Of a stretch of DNA of 64,000 bases, positions 24,875 to 34,561 are shown piece by piece (the first letter of the stretch is position 1; every line of letters starts with the position of its first letter). Below the pieces are notes generated by a model. That model saw nothing but the letters and a program-made list of their open reading frames with translations, made no database searches and was not told the origin of the DNA. Origin of the DNA: Flavobacteriales bacterium (lineage in GTDB: Bacteria; Bacteroidota; Bacteroidia; Flavobacteriales_F; PHOS-HE28); the NCBI GenBank assembly GCA_016705545.1, contig JADIYA010000003.1:62001-126000 (forward strand), written 5' to 3'. The position numbers and the translations under genes were made by a program.

Positions 24875-27700
24875 TTGCCTGCAAAGACCGCCGCTCCGGC
24901 CCCAGAAATCCTGCGCAAGCTCCGCCACGGATCCATCCGTGTTGAAGGAGCCCGGGTGCACAACCTGAAGAACATCAGCGTGGAGATCCCGCGCGGCAAG
25001 CTGGTGGTGATCACCGGCCTCAGCGGCAGCGGCAAGAGCAGCTTGGCGTTCGATACGCTCTATGCCGAAGGGCAGCGCCGCTATGTGGAGAGTCTCAGCA
25101 GCTATGCTCGGCAGTTCATGGGGCGCTTGGAGAAGCCCGACGTGGATCGCATCATCGGCATCAGTCCTGCAATCGCCATCGAGCAGAAGGTGCAGAGCAG
25201 CAACCCGCGCAGTACCGTGGGCACCAGCACCGAGGTGTACGATCACCTCAAGCTGCTCTTCGCGCGCGCCGGCGAGACCATCTCGCCTGCGAGCGGCCAG
25301 CTTGTGAAGCGGCATTCCATCGAGGATGTCGTGGCCGGCGTGAACAGCTACCCCTATGGCAGCACGGTGCTGATGCTCGCACCGCTGGCCATGCCAAAGG
25401 GCCGCAGCATCAAGGAGCACCTCGACGTCCTCCAGCAGCAAGGTTATGCGCGCGTGCACGATGGGACCGCCGTGCACCGCATTGAGGATCTCCTCTCCGA
25501 CAAGAAAACGCTGAAGGGCACCTACTTCCTCGTTGTTGATCGCCTCAGCGCCGTGCCTGGCGATCAGGAGAACGAGAGCCGCACGGCCGACAGCGCCGAG
25601 ACCGCCTTCTTCGAGGGTCACGGCGAACTCATCCTCTTGGGAGAGGATGGCCGGCAAATGGGCTTCAGCGACAAGTTCGAACTGGATGGCATCCCATTCG
25701 AGGAGCCCAGCCCGAACCTCTTCAGCTTCAACGATCCCGTAGGCGCATGCCCCAAGTGCGAGGGCTATGGCAGCATCATCGGCATCGATGCCGATCTGGT
25801 GATCCCGGACAAGCGCCTGAGCCTCTACGACGATTGCGTGGCTCCCTGGCGCGGTGAGGTGCTCAGCGAATGGAAGCGTGATTTCATCCGCGACAGCGCA
25901 AAGCACGACTTCCCCATCCACCGCCCCTACCGCGAACTCTCAGCCGAGCATCGGAAGCTCTTGTGGACCGGTGCCAAGGGCCTGCATGGCATCGACGCCT
26001 TCTTCAAGTACGTGGAGGAGAAGAGCTACAAGATCCAGTACCGCGTGCTGGCCAGCCGCTACCGGGGCAAGACCACTTGCACGGAATGCGAAGGCACCCG
26101 CCTAAGGAAGGAAGCGCGCTATGTGAAGGTGGGCGGCAAGGACATCACCGAGCTCACGGGCATGCCCATTGCGGAATGCCTGCGCTTCTTCGAGGATCTG
26201 GAGCTGAATGATGCCCAGCACCGCATCGCGGCACGGCTGCTCAAGGAGATCACCAACCGCCTGCTCTACCTGGTGGATGTTGGCGTAGGATACCTCACGC
26301 TCGAGCGCCGCAGCAATACCCTCAGCGGCGGAGAGACCCAGCGCATCGACTTGGCCACTTCGCTCGGCAGCAGCCTGGTGGGCAGCATGTACATCCTCGA
26401 CGAGCCCAGCATCGGCCTGCACCCGCGCGATACCGAGCGCCTCATCGGCGTGCTGAAGAAACTGCGCGATCTCGGCAACACGGTGATCGTGGTGGAGCAC
26501 GACGAGGAAGTCATGCGCGCAGCGGATCACCTCATCGACATGGGCCCTCTGGCCGGCAGCCATGGCGGCGAAGTGGTCTTCAGCGGTCCATTCGAAGCGC
26601 TGGCGACGAGCGATGGCCTCACCGCCCGCTACCTCACCGGGCGCGAGCGCATATCGCCACCAGAGAAGCGTCGCCCGGTGCGCGACAGACTCCTGCTCCG
26701 TGGTGCGCGCGAACACAACCTCAAAGACATCGATGCAGCCTTCCCCCTGCACATGCTCACGGTGGTAACCGGGGTGAGCGGCAGCGGTAAGACCACGCTC
26801 GTGAAGCGCATCCTCTACCCCGCCATGAAGCGTCACCTCGAAGGCTTCAGCGAACGGCCCGGCGAGCACACAGCGCTCGAAGGCGATCTCGGGCGCATCG
26901 AGGCCGTGGAACTGGTGGATCAGAATCCCATCGGCCGCAGCAGCCGCAGCAACCCGGTGACCTACGTGAAGGCCTGGGACGAGGTGCGCCAGCTCTTCAG
27001 CGAGCAGGAGGTGGCCAAGGTGCGCGGCTACAAGCCCAGTCATTTCAGCTTCAATGTCGATGGCGGGCGATGCGAGATCTGCCAGGGTGAGGGCGAGGTC
27101 CGCATCGAGATGCAGTTCATGGCGGATATCAGCCTCACCTGCGAGGCCTGCAAGGGCCGGCGCTTCCGGGACGAAGTGCTCGACGTGAAGTTCCAGGGCG
27201 TCGACGTGTCCGAACTGCTCGCCATGACGGTGGATGATGCGATCGCCTTCTTCTCACCGCACCAGGGCCTCGGCGCATGCGCGCGCATCGTGCAGAAGCT
27301 GCTTCCGCTCCAGCAGACCGGCATGGGCTACGTGAAACTCGGCCAGAGCAGCAGCACGTTATCGGGCGGCGAGGCGCAGCGCATCAAGCTGGCCAGCTTC
27401 CTCACCAAAGGGCAGGACGAGAAGCCCACGCTCTTCATCTTCGACGAGCCGACCACCGGGCTTCACTTCCATGACATCGCGAAGCTGCTTGCGGCGCTCG
27501 GCATGCTCATCGCCAATGGGCATAGCGTGATCTGCATCGAGCACAACACCGAAGTGATCATGTGCGCGGACCAGGTGATCGACCTCGGCCCCGAAGGCGG
27601 GGATGGCGGAGGAAGATTGCTCTTCGCTGGCACGCCCGAGGAATTGGCACGGGAGGATTCGCACACGGGTCGCGCGATGGCGAAGGCGTGGCAGCGTTAG
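24875..27700 (+). CDS. uvrA: Excinuclease ABC subunit A
   Basis: 941 residues, the usual UvrA length. A TTG start is used (MPAKTAAPAP); the conserved region begins VEGARVHNLKNISVEIPRGKL. Both ABC ATPase halves are complete: Walker A GLSGSGKSS and GVSGSGKTT, and signature sequences NTLSGGETQRI and STLSGGEAQRIKLA with Walker B DEPSIGLHPRD and DEPTTGLHFHD. Zinc-binding Cys pairs are seen at CPKCEGYG with CTECEG, and CEICQGEG with CEACKG. It finds bulky DNA damage with UvrB and UvrC (neither in the window) in nucleotide excision repair. Its 3' end overlaps the convergent T9SS gene by 4 bases. Confidence 0.97.
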   Translation: MPAKTAAPAPEILRKLRHGSIRVEGARVHNLKNISVEIPRGKLVVITGLSGSGKSSLAFDTLYAEGQRRYVESLSSYARQFMGRLEKPDVDRIIGISPAIAIEQKVQSSNPRSTVGTSTEVYDHLKLLFARAGETISPASGQLVKRHSIEDVVAGVNSYPYGSTVLMLAPLAMPKGRSIKEHLDVLQQQGYARVHDGTAVHRIEDLLSDKKTLKGTYFLVVDRLSAVPGDQENESRTADSAETAFFEGHGELILLGEDGRQMGFSDKFELDGIPFEEPSPNLFSFNDPVGACPKCEGYGSIIGIDADLVIPDKRLSLYDDCVAPWRGEVLSEWKRDFIRDSAKHDFPIHRPYRELSAEHRKLLWTGAKGLHGIDAFFKYVEEKSYKIQYRVLASRYRGKTTCTECEGTRLRKEARYVKVGGKDITELTGMPIAECLRFFEDLELNDAQHRIAARLLKEITNRLLYLVDVGVGYLTLERRSNTLSGGETQRIDLATSLGSSLVGSMYILDEPSIGLHPRDTERLIGVLKKLRDLGNTVIVVEHDEEVMRAADHLIDMGPLAGSHGGEVVFSGPFEALATSDGLTARYLTGRERISPPEKRRPVRDRLLLRGAREHNLKDIDAAFPLHMLTVVTGVSGSGKTTLVKRILYPAMKRHLEGFSERPGEHTALEGDLGRIEAVELVDQNPIGRSSRSNPVTYVKAWDEVRQLFSEQEVAKVRGYKPSHFSFNVDGGRCEICQGEGEVRIEMQFMADISLTCEACKGRRFRDEVLDVKFQGVDVSELLAMTVDDAIAFFSPHQGLGACARIVQKLLPLQQTGMGYVKLGQSSSTLSGGEAQRIKLASFLTKGQDEKPTLFIFDEPTTGLHFHDIAKLLAALGMLIANGHSVICIEHNTEVIMCADQVIDLGPEGGDGGGRLLFAGTPEELAREDSHTGRAMAKAWQR

Positions 27701-30700
27701 CGCAGCAGCGTTACGTGCGTGGTGATCGTGACCGGATCGGTGCCCTTGCAGAATTCCTTGTAGGTGACGATCACGAAGTAGGTGCCATCGGGAACGGTCT
27801 CGCCGTCGTTCCGAAGCTTGCCATTCCACCCGTAGTTCCCTGATGTGGTCTCGAACACGCGTTGTCCCCAACGGTTGTAGATGTCCATCTGGAAATCAGC
27901 GGCAGGGTCAACGCCCTCCACCAGGTACACATCGTTGACCTTGTCCCCGTTCGGAGTGAACACGTTCGGCACGATGGCCTCGCTGTCGCCGATCAGGAAG
28001 AAGACCACATTCACGGTATCTGTCACTGGACAGCCAGCCGGATCGATTGCTGTGAACCAATAGGAGCCATCATCCTCTACGGTGATGGTGGGCGTGCTCA
28101 GGCCATTGCTCCAGGTGATGCTGAGCGGCGTGAACGGGGGCGAAAGCGTGGCATCCTGTCCGGGGCAGATCTGGCGATCGGCAACCGGCTCGTAGGTGAT
28201 GGGTTGTGCAACGATGATCGTGTCCGAACCCGTGCAGAAGCCGTCGGTCACCACCACGATGTACGCGCCGGGCTCACTTACGCTGATGGTCGCGGTCTGC
28301 GCGCCCGTGCTCCAAGCGTACGCATCGAAACCGGCTCCTGCATCCAGCACAACGCTGGCTCCATCGCACAATCCCACAGGCGACTCCAGATCGAGCGTGA
28401 GGCCGGGGATGCCCACATCGATGGTCTGCGACGCGAAGGCCGTATCAGCGCACACGGGATCAACGATGCCCAGGGTGATCGTGTATTGGCCCGGAGCTGC
28501 ATAGACATGAGAAGGGTTGGTAAGGGTGGATCCGCTGCCATCGCCGAAACTCCACAGGAAGATGCTGCTGCCCAAGCTGGTGTTGAATAGATCCACCTCT
28601 ACCGCATCGCAGTTGCCGGATGGCACAGCATCAAAGCCGGGCTGCAGGTCGATGGGCGCCACCACGGTGATCTGAACGGTTGCCGTATCCACGGCTACGC
28701 ACAATCCGATCGCCGTTCCCACCAGCGTGATCGTGTACACGCCGGGTTCGGCGTACTGGTGCGCCAGTGTCACCTCCGTGCTCGTTGGTGATCCGTCGCC
28801 CAGGTCCCACAGCCAAGCGTCGGCGGTGCCCACCGCATTGAGCACAACAGGATCATCGAGGCAGAGCACCAGGTTGCTGATGCTCGCATCGATGTTCACC
28901 TGCACGTTCTGCTCGAAGTCGATCTTGAACACGCCGAGGTTGCAGTTCATGCCGTTGTCGGTGCTGCTCCAAGCACCGGGCGTTGTCGGGAAGGTGGTGG
29001 TTCCGAAGCCGCAGCCCGCGCATACGGCCTGATAAACGATCCCGTCCTTGTCGAATCGGCTGGTGCCGCCATCGACATGCTCGGTGGCGGTGCCTCCGAA
29101 GAAGGTGGCGTAGGCTAGCGACGATGCATCGGCATTGAGCACCATCAGGTAGAAATCGCTGCCATCGGTGCCGGGCTGATAGGCATCGGCCGTCACGGGC
29201 AGGCCGATCGTGCTGCTCGAGGTAACGCCGCCACCGGCCGGATTCACGGTTCCGCCCCAGCCACTGAAGTAGATCTGGCCGCAATCGCTCACCAGGAATG
29301 CCGATGGACTGATGTTCTCCGTTCCGTTGGTACCGATGCGCGTGCTCCACAACGATGCTGAAAGCGCGCTGTTGAGCTTATGGATGAACTGCGACCCTGC
29401 GGGGTTCGCATAAACGCCGGCACTCACCGGATAAGCTCCGGTGGTTTGTCCCACGACGTACACATTGTTCTGCGGATCGAGCTGCACGAAGTACGCTTGG
29501 TCGAAGCCCGATGTTCCGAAGAAGGTGGTCCCGAGCAGCGTGCCGGTGTTGCTGTACCTCGCCAGCCAGCCATCGCCGCCGCCAGCATTGGCCGCTTGGA
29601 ATGGCGAGCCCGCGGCAGGCAGATCAGTGCTCAAGGTGCCGCCGGTCACGTACACATCGCCGGTAGTGGAGACCTGCACGCCATACGCTGCATCGTTGCC
29701 CGAACCGCCGTGGTAAGTGGCCCAGAGCATGTTGGTCAGCGTGGGGTCCATGCGGAAGATGTAGCCATCGAGGCTTCCGCCGAATGCCGCTTGCGATGCG
29801 CCAGGCGTGGTGAAAAGGCCGCTGCTGGCCGTGCAGCTCGCGATGATCGGATTCTCATCGGCATCCATGATGATCTCGCCGCGGAAGGGATCACCGTAGT
29901 TCCGCAGCAGCGGGGTGAACTGGTTGAGGCCATCATTGGCGCTGCCGCCCACGTAGGTCGCTCCGAGCAGCGCATCGGCGCCCGCATTCAGATGCACCAC
30001 GGCGATATCGCTGCCGAAGCTGTAGTTGAAGCCATAGGAGCCGCCGAAGGGCGGAAGGGTGCCGCCACCTAGCGTATTGTCAAAACAGCCAGCGGTGACA
30101 GGGAAATTGCTCGATCCCGTGGTGCCGAGGATGAAGAGCTCATTGGAGCTGTTCACCACCATGCTGTGCGGCAGGTCGTTGTCGCTGCCACCGATATAGG
30201 TGCTCCAGATCAGGCTCGTGCCATCTGGCGCGAACTTGCTCACCCCCATGTCGATGGTGCCGCCGCCGAATGTGCTTTGCAGGACGCCCAAGGTGAGCGG
30301 ATAGCCCACACCGAACACGCTGCCCGCACCGTAGAGGTGTCCATCGTCATCATAAGTCGCCGTGCAGCCGAAGTTGTCCGCGAAGCTGCCCACGTAGCTG
30401 CTGAAGGTCACCACGGGATCGATCACCAGCGTCGCCGAACGGTCATAGCCATCGGGAAAGAGGAACGACACGCGATCGCCGCGCTGCACGAACTCGCAAC
30501 GAACGGGGTTCTTGTCCCGTTGCGCTCGGTCCATGCCACAGGGCGCTGCTCGATCAAGGTGCCTGCGGTGGTAATCACGTAGCTCATGCCATCGCGTACT
30601 TCCAACTTGTCCTGGCCTTCATATCGCATGACGATGGCTGCTGGATCGGCGCCTGCCGTAACCACCCAATCGTACTTCAGCCCTTCATGGCCATGCACAT

Positions 30701-31130
30701 GCAGGTCGATGCCGGGGTAAACGGCATTCAACTCCGCTCCGCCGAAGACCCCTACACCGCCGGCCCAATTCGCTCGGTCATTGCCCAGGAAGTAGTTGAC
30801 GTAATGCGGCTGCCGATCCTCTGCGCGGTGCGCAGCAGCGCGCCCCCCCTCGAAATGGACGCGGAATGCATGCTCACGATACGGTTCGTACGGCGTGTCC
30901 TTCGGCATGGCATGCTGGGGACCGCCGCTGCGCAACACGTACGTGAACGCTGATGGCTCCACGAACACGGCACCACCAGGAGTCATGGCCCGGAAGAGGA
31001 CCTGCTGCGGCCATTGGCCCTTGTTCTCATGGAACTCCAATCCGCGACGCCCGCCGTGATCATGCGCATGATCATGGGCGGCAAGGCAGACCGGCGCGAG
31101 GGCGGCGGTCAGGAGTAGGGTGCTTCGCAT
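27697..31130 (-). pseudogene. Large T9SS type B surface protein (DUF7948-like, SBBP, PKD), frameshifted
   Basis: About 1144 residues in two frames. The ATG at 31130 begins a signal peptide and a His-rich mature start (HDHAHDHGG). A DUF7948-like domain with HENKGQWPQQVLFRA follows. The frames join at 30516-30518, where the coding strand has GGG; one more G restores ERNGDKNPVRCEF, so a homopolymer error is likely. The second frame has SBBP-type blades (TFSSYVGSFADNFG, WSTYIGGSDNDLPHSM, ATYHGGSGNDAAYG), two PKD domains (WDLGDGSPT, WSFGDGSGST) and the gliding-motility-associated C-terminal signal (VFTPNGDKVNDVY, IYNRWGQRVFE, GHVTLLR-like end). It is a secreted or surface-anchored adhesin-like protein. 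It is the third of three tandem paralogues. Confidence 0.85.
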
Positions 31131-31134
31131 GCTC

Positions 31135-31142
31135 CGAAAGTA
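31135..31142 (-). promoter_or_regulatory. -7-like promoter element TACTTTCG
   Basis: On the minus strand the element ends 4 bases before the ATG at 31130, the same spacing as at 20571-20578, suggesting a leaderless transcript. Confidence 0.38.
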
Positions 31143-31167
31143 GTGCTCGGCGCGGAAGCCGGAATCG

Positions 31168-34100
31168 TCAACGCAGCAAAGTCACGTGACCGGCTTTGCT
31201 CACTTCGGGCTCCTTCGCGCACAGGTCCTTGTAGCTCACGATGTAGAAGTAGGTGCCATCGGGCACGGGCAGGTCGCTCTCGTTGTCCACGCTGCCCTTC
31301 CAGCCGCGCTTGGGGTCGGCGCTCTGGAACATCTTCTGGCCCCAACGGTTGTACACCTCCAAGCTGAACTGCTGCACATCGAGGCCCGCAACCACGAATT
31401 CATCGTTGTGCTTGTCGCCGTTCGGCGTGAAGACATTGGGGATGATGGCTTCGCCATCAGACGTGGCCAGGTGCACGACTTCGACTGTATCCGCGAACAC
31501 GCAGCCGTAAGCATCCGTGGCGACGAATGAGTATTGGCCGGCCGCCGTAACGCTCAGGGTGGTCTCCTGCCAGCCATTGCTCCAAAGAATGCTCTGTGCA
31601 GTGAATGCCGGAGCCAGGTTCACATTACGGCCCGGGCAGGTCTGCACATCGGCCATGCCTGGAGGCGTGGCAACCTGCATCACTTGGATCTGGTCGGAAG
31701 CGTCGCAGAAGCCGAGCGCTACAGCGATGTCATAGAGCCCCGGCTCGCTCACCGTGATTATTTGCGCTGTCTCGCCGGTGCTCCATTGATAGCCATCGTA
31801 ACCAGCGCCAGCATTGAGCAGCACGCTTGCCTCCGGACAGAGATACACGGGCGAAGGCAGGTCCAAGTCGAGGCTGGCTGGCGGCACCTCAATGCTCATC
31901 GAGAAGCTATCGGTGAGCTGGCAGAACTGGTCAATCACGGTGATGGTGTAGCTGTAGGTGCCCGGACCAGGCACGGTCACGTACGGATTGGGCACGTTGC
32001 TCGGCGTTCCGCCCAAGTCCCAGAGCACCACGTTGCTGCCGGTGCTCTGGTTGGTGAGCTGCACCGCGTATTCAGTGCATGAACTGATGGGATCCGCGGT
32101 GAAGAGTGCCTCCAGTTGCGCCGGGTCACTGATGGTGACCGTTATGAACGCTGTGTCCGCCACGTTGCAGGTGGTGCTATCCACGCCGATGAGCATCACG
32201 GAATAGGTGCCCGCGGTGGTGTACGTGTATTGCTGGGTGCTGCCGCCCACGATGGTATTGCCGTTGCCGAAATCCCAGATCACCTGCGGTGCATTCCCGT
32301 TGCTGGTAAATGTGATCGTGGCCGGTGCGCAGCCGGTGGTTGCCGTGGCGCTCATGTTCACGTTCACACCGCTCTGCTCGAAGTCGATCTTGTAAACCCC
32401 CAGGTCCCAGCCCACGAAATTCGTTGGTGCGTAAGCGCCGGGCGTGGTGGGCATGCTCTGCCCTCCGCTGCAAACCCCTTGGTAGATCACACCGCGCTTA
32501 TCGAACCGGCTGGTGCCGCCGTCCACATGGCTGCCGCCATAGTAGGTGCCGAAGAGCAGGCTGGTCATGTCGGCCTCATAGCAGGCCAGATAGAACCGGC
32601 TGGAGCCAGGGCCGTACAGCGCGTCCGGCGTGGTCTCAAAGGTCCCGCTCGGGTTGTACCCGCTGATGTAGATGCGGTCGCACACATCCACGAGGAAGGC
32701 CACTGGCGCGAGGTTGGCGCCTCCGATGGTGGTGGTGTAGATCGTGGTTGTCAGCTCAGGGTCGAAGGAGGCCAGGAAGACCACAGATCCCGCTTGGCCA
32801 TATGTGCCTACCGGCGCAATCGCGATGGTGCCTTGGCTCTGCCCGTAAATGTGCACGTCACCATCATTGTCAAGGTCAAGGAAGTACGCGGCATCGGGCT
32901 GGGCGGTGCCGAAGAAAGTGCCTGCGGTAATGGCCGTGCCGTCAATCGAAATACGCACGACGAAGGCATCCTTCGTGCCGCCTTGATAAGTTGCTTGATA
33001 TCCGCCAGCAGGCATCGGGAAGTCGGAGCTGGCGGTTGTCCCACACAGATAGACACTGCCGCCATCCACCCGCAATCCAAGCCCGGCATCATTCAATGCG
33101 CCACCGAGGTACGTGCTTACCAGCAATGCAGAGCAGTCTGCCGACAGCGAGGTGAGCACGGCATCCTGCGTGCCTCCGATGGTGGCCTGAACCGCACCGG
33201 CAGTCACCGGATACTCCGGGCTCCAGGTGGAAGATGCGATGTAGATGTTGCCGGCAGCATCCGTGACGATCTCCCCGCGGTAGGTGTCGCCGTAATTGTT
33301 GGTCATGTTCTGGCGGCCATCATCATCGGACCCGCCGAGGTAGGTGCTGCCGATCAATGCGGTGCCATCGCTGTTCAGATGGGTGATCACGATATCGCTC
33401 GCGCCGTTGTTCGTCGCGTCGAAGGCCGTGGCGGAGACCGGATAGTTGCCGCTGAGGCTGCTGCCCAGCACGCAGAGACCGCCCGTGCTGTTCACGATCA
33501 TGCTGTGCGGCTTGTCATCGCCGCTCCCGCCGATGAACGTGGCGTACAGCAATTGGGTCGCATCAGGATTGAACTTGTTCACGACGATGTCGGTGCCTGC
33601 GCCGCCCGCGGGCGAGGTCTGGAAAGCGCCAACCGTGACCGGGAAGGTGTTGCCGAAATTCTGCGCGCCACCGTAGATGTTGCCGTCATTGTCGAAGGTG
33701 CTGCAATGGCCGTAGTTGCTCGCTCCGGTCTGTCCGCTGAAGGTGGCTCCCACGAGCACCGGGTCGATCACGATGGGCCTGCCCTTCTCCACCCCTTGCG
33801 GGAAACTGAATGTCACCGTCGAGCCATCAAGCGCGAAAGCGCACGGCAACGGGCTGTTGTCATCGGCGTACCATGCAACGGGCTTCAGCTCATGCAGCTC
33901 GCCAACGGTCGTGGCCAGCACCAGGTCGCCTTTCTCCGTGATGGACAAACGATCGAGGCCCTCATAACGGAAGGCGATCAACGCTGGGTCAGCGCCAGCT
34001 TCCAACAACAGGTCGTACTTCGCCTGTCCGCTCTCACTGTGCCAGCGCATATCGATGCCGGGCCATAGCTGCTCGTAGTGAACTGATTCGAAGACCGGCA

Positions 34101-34548
34101 CACGCGTGGCCCACTTCGATGGGTCGTTCCCGAGGTAATAGTTGTGGTACTCCTTGCGCGGCGCCTCACCGTGCGCCAAGGCCGAGAGGTCCGCGCCCAC
34201 GAAGCGCATGCGCCAGGCATGCCCGCGCAGGCTGAAACCCGCTTGCCGCTCGGGCTCCCACTGGATGTAATCATGCACCAGTTCCGAAGCGTCGGATTGA
34301 TAGCGCGACCAGGTGATGCCATCAGCGCCGAGGAACATCGCGCTGCCTTGGAATGCGGCCTTGAAGCGCACGGCCGCTTCCCACTGGCCGAGGTTGGGCA
34401 CGTATTGCACCTTGTTGGTCGCGCCCGGGGCGTGGTCGTGCTCATGCGCCATGGCCATCGTGCTCATGGCGGTGATCGAGAGCGCCAGCGCAGCGCGGCC
34501 CAAGCCCTTCTTGAGGGCGCTTCGGTTCTGAATCATCATCTTCTTCAC
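31168..34548 (-). CDS. Large T9SS type B surface protein with SBBP propeller and PKD domains
   Basis: 1126 residues. A long signal peptide (MKKMMIQNRSALKKGLGRAALALSITAMSTMAMA) leads to a His-rich mature start (HEHDHAPG). Then come a DUF7948-like domain with NLGQWEAAVRFKAAF and YYLGNDPSKWATRVP, SBBP-type blades (LYATFIGGSGDDKPHSM, GSTYLGGSDDDGR, VSTYLGGALNDAG, FGTYYGGSHVDGGTSRFD), two PKD-like domains (WDFGNGNT, WDLGGTPS), a TATxxYxWSTGE Ig-like strand set and the C-terminal T9SS type B signal (VFTPNGDKHNDEF, YNRWGQKMFQ, AGHVTLLR). Both neighbours share this architecture. It is surface-exposed or secreted, and likely adhesive; ligand unknown. Confidence 0.9.
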   Translation of the reverse strand: MKKMMIQNRSALKKGLGRAALALSITAMSTMAMAHEHDHAPGATNKVQYVPNLGQWEAAVRFKAAFQGSAMFLGADGITWSRYQSDASELVHDYIQWEPERQAGFSLRGHAWRMRFVGADLSALAHGEAPRKEYHNYYLGNDPSKWATRVPVFESVHYEQLWPGIDMRWHSESGQAKYDLLLEAGADPALIAFRYEGLDRLSITEKGDLVLATTVGELHELKPVAWYADDNSPLPCAFALDGSTVTFSFPQGVEKGRPIVIDPVLVGATFSGQTGASNYGHCSTFDNDGNIYGGAQNFGNTFPVTVGAFQTSPAGGAGTDIVVNKFNPDATQLLYATFIGGSGDDKPHSMIVNSTGGLCVLGSSLSGNYPVSATAFDATNNGASDIVITHLNSDGTALIGSTYLGGSDDDGRQNMTNNYGDTYRGEIVTDAAGNIYIASSTWSPEYPVTAGAVQATIGGTQDAVLTSLSADCSALLVSTYLGGALNDAGLGLRVDGGSVYLCGTTASSDFPMPAGGYQATYQGGTKDAFVVRISIDGTAITAGTFFGTAQPDAAYFLDLDNDGDVHIYGQSQGTIAIAPVGTYGQAGSVVFLASFDPELTTTIYTTTIGGANLAPVAFLVDVCDRIYISGYNPSGTFETTPDALYGPGSSRFYLACYEADMTSLLFGTYYGGSHVDGGTSRFDKRGVIYQGVCSGGQSMPTTPGAYAPTNFVGWDLGVYKIDFEQSGVNVNMSATATTGCAPATITFTSNGNAPQVIWDFGNGNTIVGGSTQQYTYTTAGTYSVMLIGVDSTTCNVADTAFITVTISDPAQLEALFTADPISSCTEYAVQLTNQSTGSNVVLWDLGGTPSNVPNPYVTVPGPGTYSYTITVIDQFCQLTDSFSMSIEVPPASLDLDLPSPVYLCPEASVLLNAGAGYDGYQWSTGETAQIITVSEPGLYDIAVALGFCDASDQIQVMQVATPPGMADVQTCPGRNVNLAPAFTAQSILWSNGWQETTLSVTAAGQYSFVATDAYGCVFADTVEVVHLATSDGEAIIPNVFTPNGDKHNDEFVVAGLDVQQFSLEVYNRWGQKMFQSADPKRGWKGSVDNESDLPVPDGTYFYIVSYKDLCAKEPEVSKAGHVTLLR

Positions 34549-34561
34549 TGGTTAGTTGCTC

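Noticed and set aside
32116..34068. 650-residue plus-strand ORF across the second type B protein
   Set aside because: It lies antisense to the coding frame of a well-supported protein and has His/Ala/Val-rich composition typical of a shadow frame. No domain is seen.
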